This document shows, one piece after another, positions 1-10,016 of a DNA stretch of 64,000 bases. Below the pieces are notes generated by a model. That model was given only the letters and a program-made list of their open reading frames with translations, did not search any database and was not told where the DNA came from. This DNA comes from Caecitellus pseudoparvulus. Lineage: Eukaryota; Bigyra: Bicosoecida. How positions within the stretch are numbered: the first letter of the stretch is position 1; each line of letters opens with the position of its first letter. The DNA lies in contig CBFFRQ010000044.1 in the NCBI GenBank assembly GCA_965644315.1, forward strand, positions 310,001 to 374,000, written 5' to 3'. Both the position numbers and the translations under genes were made by a program.

Positions 1-2
1 GA

Positions 3-1148
3 GGGCACTGCGGGGCCTTCCCCACGCCCACTGCGTCATCTGACATCGTCACATTGAAGTTTGGCACTGCTGTGGACATGGGCGGCGACATCCTCGTCAG
101 GTGCCTGCACATGCCAGGCAGCGTGGAGATTTGGCGCATCGCGTTCCACACGGCGTTTCTGCAGTTCGAGCCCATTCCCGGCGTCCTGCGCCTGACGCGC
201 GAGCAAATTGACTGCTCCAAACGAAACAAACGCATTGCCAAGCTCCTGCCGCCCGGCTTCATGATTGACTTGTTCTACGACTCCGCCACTGTGCGTGAGG
301 CTCACGGGCTGCCCGTGCTGGCACCGCAGGAACCTGCCAGCCCGACAGGCACGGGAGACAGCCTCCAACGCCCCCGCATGGCCAGCTCCATGAGCGAGGT
401 GGAAGTGGGCAGCCACCCACACAGTGGGCCCACTTCCTCCCCCATCAAATCAGCCCTGCGCCGCCCGCTGACCACCCAAGACGAAGCCGTCCCTGCCTCG
501 CCGAAGCGGGGTGCTGGTAAGCGCCTTCCACGCGTGGGTGCGGGCAGTGGCGCGTTCAGTGACGAGGAGGGCGACGGCAGCGACGCCGAGGCAACACCAG
601 GGTTGGCCTCCCGTCTGGACCGCCTTGCGGCGCTGCCCCGCGAGGCGGTCGCATCCACCGGCGAGCTGTTGCCTGACGTGGAGCAGCTTCGTGCCGAGCA
701 GACACAGAAGGCCGGCCCCCGTCCACGACAGCGCACAGCCAGCACCACCTCAGTCGCCACAGCTGCATCGGTGCAAGCCACGCCAGAGGAGCGTGCCGAG
801 GCGGCTGCCAGTGTGGGGCGCATCGCCAGTGACACAGTGCGTCAGGGTTGGCTGCGGAAGGAGGGGGGGTGGATCAAGTCCTGGCGGGACCGGTACTTCG
901 TGCTGCGGGGCGGGGCGCTGTCGTATTACGCGGACGAGGCGGCAGGCGTCCCGAAAGGCTCCATTCACCTGGGCGACTGCATTGCCGTGCGAGCCTGCCA
1001 GCCTGATGAGGTGCCGGGGAGACTGTTCTGCATTAAACTGCTCTTCCCCACACGTACATACATCCTGCAGGCGCCGTCCCAAACCGCCATGGAGGAGTGG
1101 GTGCTGGCACTCGCGACAGTGCACGGGTCACTCATGATGTGCGCCTGA
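3..1148 (+). CDS. PTEN-type C2 domain plus C-terminal PH domain protein (5' part outside window)
   Basis: The frame is open from the window edge to a TGA at 1146-1148, so the N-terminus is missing. An intron near the edge cannot be excluded. The first ~95 residues match the tensin/PTEN C2 domain: a strand ending in WRIAFHTAFL, then LRLTREQID followed by KRNKRIAKLLPPGF and the closing strand MIDLFY, in the order seen in PTEN. A Ser/Pro/Ala-rich linker of roughly 160 residues follows. A PH domain covers about nt 838-1125 (GWLRKEGG, WRDRYFVLRG, and the C-terminal helix with the invariant Trp in MEEWVLAL). By family, this predicts a phosphoinositide phosphatase whose catalytic domain lies upstream; that domain is not visible here. 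Only 13 bases separate its stop codon from that of the convergent CobW-type gene. An auxilin/GAK or tensin relative also carries this C2 type, but the PH domain at the end is unusual for either. Confidence 0.75.
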   Translation, partial: GHCGAFPTPTASSDIVTLKFGTAVDMGGDILVRCLHMPGSVEIWRIAFHTAFLQFEPIPGVLRLTREQIDCSKRNKRIAKLLPPGFMIDLFYDSATVREAHGLPVLAPQEPASPTGTGDSLQRPRMASSMSEVEVGSHPHSGPTSSPIKSALRRPLTTQDEAVPASPKRGAGKRLPRVGAGSGAFSDEEGDGSDAEATPGLASRLDRLAALPREAVASTGELLPDVEQLRAEQTQKAGPRPRQRTASTTSVATAASVQATPEERAEAAASVGRIASDTVRQGWLRKEGGWIKSWRDRYFVLRGGALSYYADEAAGVPKGSIHLGDCIAVRACQPDEVPGRLFCIKLLFPTRTYILQAPSQTAMEEWVLALATVHGSLMMCA

Positions 1149-1161
1149 TGCGGCACGCCCG

Positions 1162-2810
1162 CTATGCGTCTGGGCTGGAGGTGTCAGCTGTGGCCAGCCA
1201 CGCCGCGGCCACCTCAGCAGCCGAAGTGACAGGGCCGGGGGCAGTCTGGGCAGTGGTCCCAGTGGCCTCGCGCTGCCGCTTTGCCGCCTCTCGCGCCGCG
1301 ACGCGCTTGGCCTCCGACGCGGCGGCGTCGGCGGCCTCCTTGGCAACCCGCTTCTCCACGCCCTCCTTGATGATGGCCACGATTGAGTCAGGCAGCTTCC
1401 CCTGTGGTGCTGGCCCTGTGAAGGCCGGCCAGGCGGTGAAGGGGTCCGGGTACTCTGCCCACTTGGCGGGGCCCTCGTCGAACTCCTCGTCTGTCAGGCA
1501 CGCCGCGTCCAGGGCCGCCGTGATGCTCGCCTGATCGTGGCTCATGCCGATGATGACCAGTTCCGTGTGGCGGTCGCCCACTGGCTCCGGCAGCCACTCG
1601 TGCCGCATGGACCGCCAGCTGGGCGGCCACATGGCGTAATGCACCGCTGCGTACCACGGACCCCCCGGCACGACCCGGTGCACACGCCCTGCATGCTCCC
1701 ACACACCGCCGGTGCTCTGCCGCGTGGCCAGCCACAGGAAGCCCTTCGAGCGCACAACACGCTTCAGAACGCTGCCGTCGGCCAGCGCATCCGCCAGACG
1801 CTGAGGATGGAAGGGCCGGCGGCGGCGGTACACAAATGAGCTGATGCCGTACTCCTCTGACTCTGGGATGTGCTCGCCTCGCAGCTCGACGAGCCAGCCT
1901 GGCGCAGACTCCGCCTCAGCCATGCTGAAGCGTTTCGTGTTGAGGATGCTAGTGAGCGGCACAGCGGACCGTGTGGCGGTGAGGATCTCCGCCTTGGTGT
2001 TCAGGCGCGCCAAGGTGGCCTTCACACGAGTCACCGTGGCGGCATCCACAGTGTCCACCTTGTTCACGATGATGACGTTGGCGAACTCCACCTGCTGAAT
2101 GAGCAGGTCCACCAGCCCTCGGGAATCTTCCGGCCCCACCTCCATACCCTTCTCCTTCAGCGTGGCCACGCTGTTCAGGTTGTCACTGAAGGAACCAGCA
2201 TCCACAACCTGGGGGGGGGGTGCGGGGTGCGGGGTATTTGCGGGGTATTTTTGGCGTGGTGTGGCGCACAACGCTGCTGACGCGTCAAACACACGAACAC
2301 CTACCGTGACGAGGGTGTCCAGGCGAGCCACGTCTGAAAGCGCCTGACCCTTGGGGTCCTTGAACGTGAATGTCTCCGCCACAGGCATGGGCTCGCTGAT
2401 GCCCGTGCTCTCGATGACGAGGTAGTCGAACTTTCCATCTTCCGCAAGCTCCCGAACCTGCTCCAGCAGATCCTCGCGCAGCGTGCAGCAGATGCACCCG
2501 TTCTGCATCTGCACCATCTTCTCGGTGCCCCTCTTCAAAGACGTCTCTCCTTGGGATACAAGTTCAGCATCAATGTTCACCTGTAGGAAGGCAGTGGGCG
2601 CAGTGAGCAGTGCGATGACCTTGGGTGCGGAACAGAAACGCCGATGAAACGCACATCGCTCATGTCGTTCACAATGAGCGCCACCTTGAGGGACTCCCGG
2701 TTGTGAAGGATGTGCTGCAGCAGAGTCGTCTTTCCTGCTCCCAGGAAGCCGCTCAGCACTGTCACTGGCAGGCGCCCATCTGCGCCAGGGCTGCCAGCTG
2801 AAGCTGCCAT
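1162..2810 (-). CDS. CobW/COG0523 G3E GTPase, zinc-metallochaperone type (YciC/ZigA-like)
   Basis: Three exons read leftwards: 2810-2655, 2580-2305 and 2208-1162, giving 492 residues; both introns are phase 0 (donors GTGCGT and GTAGGT). Walker [10 protein letters not shown] is at residues 21-29. The metal-binding CxCC (NGCICC) is at 81-84, ESTGISEP near 109-116 and the base-recognition NKVD at 193-196. The exon 1/2 junction restores the family motif leading into NIDAELV. The C-terminal half has the CobW_C pattern of the bacterial YciC/ZigA branch: [33 protein letters not shown] and LTDEEF. Such proteins deliver zinc or other metals to client enzymes in a GTP-dependent way; the client here is unknown. 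The tail after about residue 430 is Ala/Lys/Glu-rich. The spliced introns show it is a resident nuclear gene despite its bacterial-like C-terminal half. Confidence 0.88.
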
Positions 2811-3509
2811 TGCTGCTGCCGGGCCACTGTCCCCCTTTCCGGCACAGCCTCACTCCACTCGTGGATGAGAAGGTAAGGAGGACTGGGCGGGGGACACTTG
2901 TTCCAACTTGGCACTTCACAGCACAAATTTGGGCTCCGTGCGGCTCTGCAACTGGTCGCCAGGGTGGGGTCAGCAGCCTCCCACGCACAAAGTGTGCTCC
3001 ACCTCACAAGCTGCCCGGCACTGAAAGCGCTCTGCATGATTCCACGGCTGCAAAGGTCCTGAATCCTTGTGGCTTTCAGGGTTTCACTTTCTGGGGGCAA
3101 TTGCGCGTTGGGAAAACTTTTGTCTAGCTTTTCGCCAACCACTGCTGGGCCCACCAGCACACCTTCATGCAGTGCGCCACACCCCACAGCACAGAATACC
3201 TAAAAGTCCAAGCTATTAACTAGGTGGCCAGTTTCCTTTTTTGGTTTCTTGCTTGCACTGTGTGCTTCTGCGGAGTGCGTGCGTGAGGAGCGTGACCCCC
3301 CAACAAGCTGCCCCCCCCTCCCCTACCGCCGCACGCGAGACATGTGCTGTCAAAAATTACACGAAATACACCCCAAAGCTGTGGCGCGTTTCCTTTCAAT
3401 TCTTTGAGCGAGCATCGCGTCGAAATCCCCCAGTGGCAGGGGCACTCGAAACGCCGTCAGCTGACAACCCGCTCTCCTTCCCGGCCCACCTATAAACTGC
3501 GCACCCGCC
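2811..3509. other. Divergent intergenic region between the CobW-type GTPase and the TmcB-like gene
   Basis: About 700 bases separate two divergent start codons. It is less GC-rich than the genes, with T-rich stretches around 3210-3260, and no ORF here resembles a conserved protein. It should contain the promoters and 5' leaders of both genes. Confidence 0.6.
3491..3496 (+). promoter_or_regulatory. TATAAA immediately upstream of the TmcB-like start codon
   Basis: TATAAA ends 13 bases before the ATG at 3510. This is too close for a normal TATA box feeding that ATG unless the real start codon is further downstream, so its function is doubtful. Confidence 0.25.
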
Positions 3510-6500
3510 ATGAGCTCGCGGAGCATGGGCGGCGGCACAGTGCGGCCCTTAGATGTGGGACGGAATGCAAACACCGAGCCCCCTCTCAAGGTCAAGGACG
3601 TGTTGTTCAAGGTGAGCAGTGCTGCGAAAAGGACACCATCAACTGTAGTCACGTCGCCGCGACCCGTCACCACTGCAGGTGTTATTTCTGGCTGCCAAGG
3701 ACTCCAAAGTCAGCAACATTACCACCATTGTGCTGACAAGCATTCGTACAGCACAAATGATGGGGTTTGCCGTGTCTGCCTTGCAAGTTGCGGCGGAAGA
3801 CGCGGGCCAATTCCGTGAGTTGGCACAAACACGCTACTTCTCCCGCAGTGCGTTTTTCATGCACCTCGAACGCCCCTCCCCTGCCGCAGAAAGCGGCATG
3901 CGTGCCCTGTCCAGCATTCTCAGCACTCTGAGTGTGGGAAACATGGTCTCCACGTTGCAGCTGTCTGCCGACCTGTCCCCTGCCCTGCTCTGGCTCTCCG
4001 TCGCGTTTTCACTGACGTCACTGGTTTTCCTCGGCTCTGTGACGATCAACATGTTGGCCAGCACGGCCCACTCCGCGTGGCAGTTGAAGACCATGCGGAA
4101 ACTCGCCCTGCTGGGCTCCACGGTCCTCTTCATCCCCGTCGTCAGTGCGTGCCCTGCACTTCGTCACAGCACGTTTCCCCGTTTTCACTTCACTTCTCGT
4201 TCGGCACATGCCGCTCCGCACATGCCGCCCGCTCGCCGCGCCACTTCGCAGGCTTGCAGCTGAACTGGCTTGCATGCCGTGACCCAGCCTTGCTTGCCTC
4301 GATTGGGAGTGCTGAGCAATGCTACAACGGCTTGCACCTGGCCGGCGCCATCGTCATCTTCCTCACGCTACCGCCATTCATTGGGGTGGCCGGAGTTACA
4401 GCTGCCTGCTACGTAGACCATGCCCTGCGCGGCGCCACGTACAACACCAAGACCCACGGCCGGGCGGACACGGTGCTGCTCATCGGACAGGTGCTGGCCA
4501 TTGCCCTGTTCGAGCTGTCTGAGCCAAGCAGCAGCATGTGGTTCAAGGTGCTTGTGCTGCTGGCACTCGGCGTGTACTGGGTGCACGCGTTTGTCATGAC
4601 ACAGCCCCACGTTATTGGGCACATGAACGACATCCGGGCGGCACAAGGCGGTGCCTATGCCTGGGCAGCCTTCAGCCTGTTCATGGCCGCCGTGTACCCA
4701 GCTGGTGACTCGGGGCTGCTGCTCCTTGCCGGGGTCGCGCCCTTCGCTGGCCTGTGCGCTGCAGCCGCCCACATCAGGCGCACTCGTGTTGAGATGGCAG
4801 CCTTCATGGACCTGCACAGCATGGCAGACATGCACCGGTGGGGGCTAGCACGGGTACGGCAGTACATGGCGGTGAAGGGGGAAGGCGGAGCCAAAGCGGA
4901 GTTGATCACCCTGCTGCGGGATGTGGGGCTGACGCAGACGACATCCCTGCAGCTGCGAGGCCGCAGGTCCACCTTGCAGAGCGAAGTCAAGGCTGATCAG
5001 GCGCCCCAGAGCAAGCCGGCCGCCTCCACTGCCGTCGCGCCAAAGGGCGCTTCAGCGCCCGTCATTGACGATTCGAAGCCGCTGCCCCCCCGGCCAGCCA
5101 CCCTGCACCTCGCACGCATGGCTCGCACGGCATCTGTGGAGTCCAGTGCCATTCCAGGGAGTGTCATGGAGCCGGGCCAGTCTGTGGCGCTGGAGACTGT
5201 GGCGGAGGAACGGGCGCCGTTGAAATCGGCGCTGAAGCAAGTGGAGCGGGAACGCCGCGATTCCACCATAGAGCCCGGCCAAGCAAGCAGTGGCCCTGCC
5301 ATGACCTTCCAAGTCGGGCATGAGCGATCCATCTCCTCCGCCAACCGGCACATGGAGCGTGCCTTGTTGACAGCGGCTGACCGTGCATTCAAGGCTGCAG
5401 CCGCGGTGGCGGGCGCCAGCACCCTGGCGCACTTCACGAAGGCGTCCTTCTATAGGTACTACCGCTCCAGCCGCTACATCGAGTATGTCGCCTTGAATGA
5501 TGCCAAGGCGGGTGGACCTCCTCTGGATGTCGCTTTCTTTGTGTACCAACGCACACGCCAACTGCAAGAAGCACAGGCCGAGTTTTCGTCAGTGGGGGAA
5601 GCCAAGCTGTCTGCCATCGACCGGGTGCTATACGACCAGCACTGGACCGCTGCAGTCAAGGCGGAGGTGGACTGGCACACGGCACAGGTGCGAGTGTGGA
5701 GCGTTCTGGCCACGCCTGACCCCAGCGCGGAGGAGCTGCACGAGGCTGGCATCCAGCTGGCACGTGCTCTCATCACAGCCCAGACGTCATACGACGCCAT
5801 GCTGGCCATGAACCCCAACTCTTCCCGCCTCCTGCGCGCCATGGGCTCCTACCGCATCCGCATGTGTGGCGACGTGGACGCCGGCAACGCGTTGCTGTCC
5901 CGGGCGGAGCGCATGGATGCGGCGGCCTTCCAGCGCAGCCAGGCCGAGCTGCCCTTCTTCCAGTACGGCGCCCACATGCCCACAAAGAGTTTTGTCGTGG
6001 ACGAGTCCTGTGCCCTCATCACTGCCTCTGGGTCCCCCCACAGCATCGGGGAAGTCACTGACGCCAATGCGACGGCAGCTCGCATGTTCGCCTGCACCGT
6101 GCCCACCCTCATCTCCAAGGCACTGCCAGACCTGCTGCCGCCCATTCTGGGGGAAGCCTTCGAGGCATCCATGCTGCAGTACACGACTTCTGGCGACGGG
6201 TTGGCCTTTGACAAGGTGCGCCTGATGCTGATGGAGGACGCTTCCCAGCACCTGCTGCCTGTGGCGGCCCTGCTGCAGGAGACGCCCAGCGTGGACACCA
6301 GCATGACCATGAACTTCACACTGGCCCTGCAGAAAGTGAACACGCCCTTCGACATGTTGCTGTGCGCGGGGCCGGACAATGACTACCGTATCATTGGCGG
6401 GACCAGCGCCGCCTTCACCATGCTGCGCACGACACCCCAGGCCATCCGGGAGCAGACAGAGCCTGCTGCGGCGTCTGTGCTGCGCTTCATGCCGCAGCTG

Positions 6501-9482
6501 GACATGGCAGCTGCGCGGGATATGTACGGCTGGGGCTCTGTGGAAGACATGGTGTCCGCTTCTGACACCCGTGACGGGTCGAGACCCGGCTCCCCCGCCC
6601 ACGGCAAAGCTGCCAAGACGGATGTGCTGCGGCGGCAGCAGCTGGCACGGAACGGCTCGTCGGTCTCCATGCGATCTGACGTCGCGCTGCATGGGGCCCT
6701 TCGCGCAGCAGGGTACGTTCTCGTGGCTGACATGCAGGAGGAGGCTCCCGTTCCCCACGCCCAGCTGCAGGCTCAGACGCAGGAAGTGGAGTCAGGCCAA
6801 GTGCCGCTCATGCTCATCATGTGGCCTTCCAGCACTGTGCGGCGGCTGAAGTCTGGACAAGCCAGTTGCCGGTCGCCACCAGGAGCCCTGCAGAAAGTGG
6901 TACAAGCTGCCATGCAGGCGGCGGCGGCGCAGCGCAAAGTGCACATCCAATCGCCCACCAGCATGGCTGCACGCGAAGGTGCAAGGCAGCACCCGGGCCC
7001 GCAGCATGCAGCCAAAGGTGCGCCACGGGCATTGTCGCCGGCCCCCAGTGCCAGCGGCAGCAGCACACCCAGCAGTGCCTTGCCAATCATCCTCCCCACT
7101 ACCGCTGGTGGTCCTGGTTCAAGCCACCTGGAGATCTCAGCGGTGCAGCAGGCGTCAGGAGCTGCAGGGGCCGAGTCAAAGTTTGGCCCACGAACACTGC
7201 AGCCCCTGAAAGTGCCCACACGGTCCGACATGTCCTATGCCACGCTGGCGGAAGGCGAGTCGCAGCTGTCGGACATCTTGTCGAGGCCTGAGAACCCGCA
7301 CACTGGGAGGCGGGTGTCTGTGCCGGGAGCAGCCCCATTCAAGGTGGACGCGGCAAAGCATGCGGATGGCAGTGCGCCTCAGCTGCCTGAAGGAGGGAGC
7401 ATGACTCCGCCGCCGGGAGAAGACGAGGCAGGGACGTACATGGGGGGCGCCTCCTCTAGCGGCGTGTCGTCAGTCAGCTCTCACACACGCCGAACACGGT
7501 TCTTGCTGCGGTCCGTCCTTGGCCAGGGCAAGCACCCCGCCGTGGCGGCAGTGCTGGTTTCCCTCGGTGTGCTGTTTGGGACGATGGTGCTGCTGGCCCT
7601 CGTTTTCTGCACAGTCGTTGTCGTGGAGCGCGAGACCTCGGAGCGGTCAGAAGCCTCCCTCGTCACAGGCTATGCCCGCACGACGCACATGCTGTCAGGG
7701 TCTTCCCACGTGCAGCACCTTCTGCTGGAGAGCCAGGAACACTTCCAGCTGCTGCCCAGCGGGCTGATCCGATATATGCTCACGTATGACCAGCAGCAGT
7801 TGTCCAAGGAGCAAGAGCAGCTGTCTGGAGACCACCGACTGCTGTACAACACAGACGGCAAGACGGTGCTGGATGGTGAGCGGGTGACAGTGGTGGACCG
7901 CACTGATCAGGGCAGGGCAGTGAACGTGACACTCACTGTTCCCGAGGCGGTGCAGTGGTTCATCTCCCAGCTCAAGCGCATCGCTGACCTTGCCCGGAGT
8001 CAGGTGACTCCTGCTGAGCCGCACGTCGCTGCAGCAGTGCACAACGCACTGCCCGTCATGCTGCCGCTGCTGGAGGAGAACAAAGACCTCGCGTTGAAGG
8101 CATACCTGGACAAGGAAGAGGAGCATGATTTCCTGCTGTATGGCAGCTACCTGGGCCTGTTTTTCGTGTGCGTCGTTGGGTCCTCGGCGTTCCTGTGGTG
8201 GCAGCTGAACGCTCTGCGGCGCCACCGCACGATGCTGCTGGACGTGTTCACGTTCGTTCCCCGCAAGGTGAGCAAGAAACTCAAGAATATCTCCCAGGTG
8301 GCGCTCCTCGCATCCATGAACCACGCACAGGCCGAGCTTGGGGATGCGGAGCTGGAACTGGGCAAGGCAGCAGGTGCAGGGGAGGGTGACGGGGAGGATG
8401 CAGCTGCCGCCAAGCATGTGAGCGAGGGCACCACTGCACTGGACATTCCCCGCATCACGAAGCTGGCAGACCGAGCGTCTCGCCGGGCACCTTTCGAGCA
8501 CCCCTGGAAGACCGACTTGGCGGCAGGATTCCGCCTGTGGCTGCCCGTCCTGTTCATTGGCGTCTTTCTCGCCGCAGTCTTCGTGCACTCGCAAGACCAC
8601 CGCGTGAGGCGCAAGCAGATTGCACAGCGAGCGTACTTCTCCGAAGCCCTCCTGGACAGCCTGCTCACGCTGGATCTGCGCCTGGCAGCGGCACTGTCCG
8701 ACGACGTGCGGGCCATGCAGAGTGACGTGCAGTCGATGACCGACCTGCGTGCGTCATTCGACGCCGCCCACGAACGCGCCCATGTAGACTTGACCATCAT
8801 CATGCAGGGCGTGACCAGTGGGCCCATCGACGGTGTGTCCACCCCAGGCCCGGCCCCGGGGGATGACCTGTTCACGTTGATCTTCAAGGATGCCTGTGCG
8901 TACATCGACAGCCACACACACTCCTTGAACAATGCGACGTACTTTTCCGCCGCAAGCTGCGCGGCCCTTGACGATGGCGTGCTGCGCTCGGGGCTGCAGG
9001 CGGGCGTATTACGCTACCTGTCCCTGGCCACCCGCGCCTTCACAGACGCCCTCGCGTCGCGGGCCGAAAACGGCGGCACCCTCCCCCCCAACTTCAACAC
9101 CACAGCTGCTGCGGCCTCGGCACGCACAGCCACGCGCCTGCTGCACCCGTACTTGCTGGAACTTGGCAGCATGGCCACTGCCCAGACTCGCATTGAGGTG
9201 GCAGCTTCCTTGACAGAGGAAGCGGCTGTGCTCTTTGCGATTTCTGCCAGCCTGGTGCTGGTGCAGCTCATCGCGCTGCTGGTGTATTTCTTGCCGCACT
9301 TGAAACGCCACGGGGAGGACACCGTTGCCACGCAGATTCTGCTGACAGTGCTGCCTTCTGCGCTGCTGACGGCAGATATCGACATGCACGAAGCTGTCGT
9401 GGAGGCTGTGGAGAGTGTTGAGGCTGCCTTTCCCCAGGCGGGCGTGCTCTCCAGTGCCCACAAGTACATCGCAGCAGCGTAG
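3510..9482 (+). CDS. TmcB (tiny macrocysts)-like multi-pass membrane protein with PAS-like region
   Basis: Exons 3510-3611, 3679-4144 and 4252-9482 give about 1,932 residues; intron phases (0, then 1) match on both sides. The first ~270 residues hold a cluster of hydrophobic segments with the TmcB-type pattern of a conserved Cys followed by a hydrophobic helix (SAEQCYNGLHLAG, then AIVIFLTLPPF). A PAS-like segment lies near residues 780-900 (IGEVTDANATAARMF, then DYRIIGG). Four further hydrophobic segments follow near residues 1285, 1485, 1617 and 1845, alternating with extracytoplasmic-looking stretches of 100-200 residues. This resembles the TmcB/TmcC proteins of Dictyostelium and other protists, whose biochemical role is not established; sensory signalling is an inference. 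Residues ~990-1270 are Ser/Pro/Ala-rich and probably disordered. No kinase, cyclase or other output domain was seen. Confidence 0.75.
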
Positions 9483-10016
9483 GTAGCACACGACTTGCTG
9501 GCGTGCCGCTGCGTTGCGCTGGCTGCGCTGCACGAAAAATGTACATACATCGACGGCACTCTAGCGCATCGCAAAGCAAACCCAACAGCAAGAAAGTGTG
9601 TGGCAAGGGCGTGTAAATTGTGAAAAAGGAGGGGCATGTTGCGTTTGAGTGGGAACAAAGCCACTGTGGAATTCAACTCGAGGGAGAGGTTGTCTGTGGG
9701 TCACGTTGACACGCCGAGGCAGTGCTGCATATTTCGTAGTAGACAATGCGTTGACAAACGTGACAATATTCTTCAGTCGAGCCGCCAGCAGTAATCCCCC
9801 CTAGTCTTCCGTTGTACACTGCTCGCTCCCATCCCCCCCGCGCACCCGGTGCGCCGTTTTCGGCTCCTAATCGAGCGGGCCTTTGTTCCCTGATTTGGCT
9901 GTCTGCCGCACTGGGGCTTCCCCCACGTGCAGCGGCTAAGGGAGGCGCAGTCAGCAGCAGGCGCCGAATCCAGCTTCTGTTTGACTCAATTCTGCTTCCT
10001 ACACCCACTGCACGTC
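9483..10016. other. Intergenic spacer between the TmcB-like and RhoGAP-like genes
   Basis: Roughly 530 bases, relatively AT-rich in 9540-9790, with no conserved ORF. It holds the 3' end of the first gene and presumably the promoter of the second. Confidence 0.5.
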
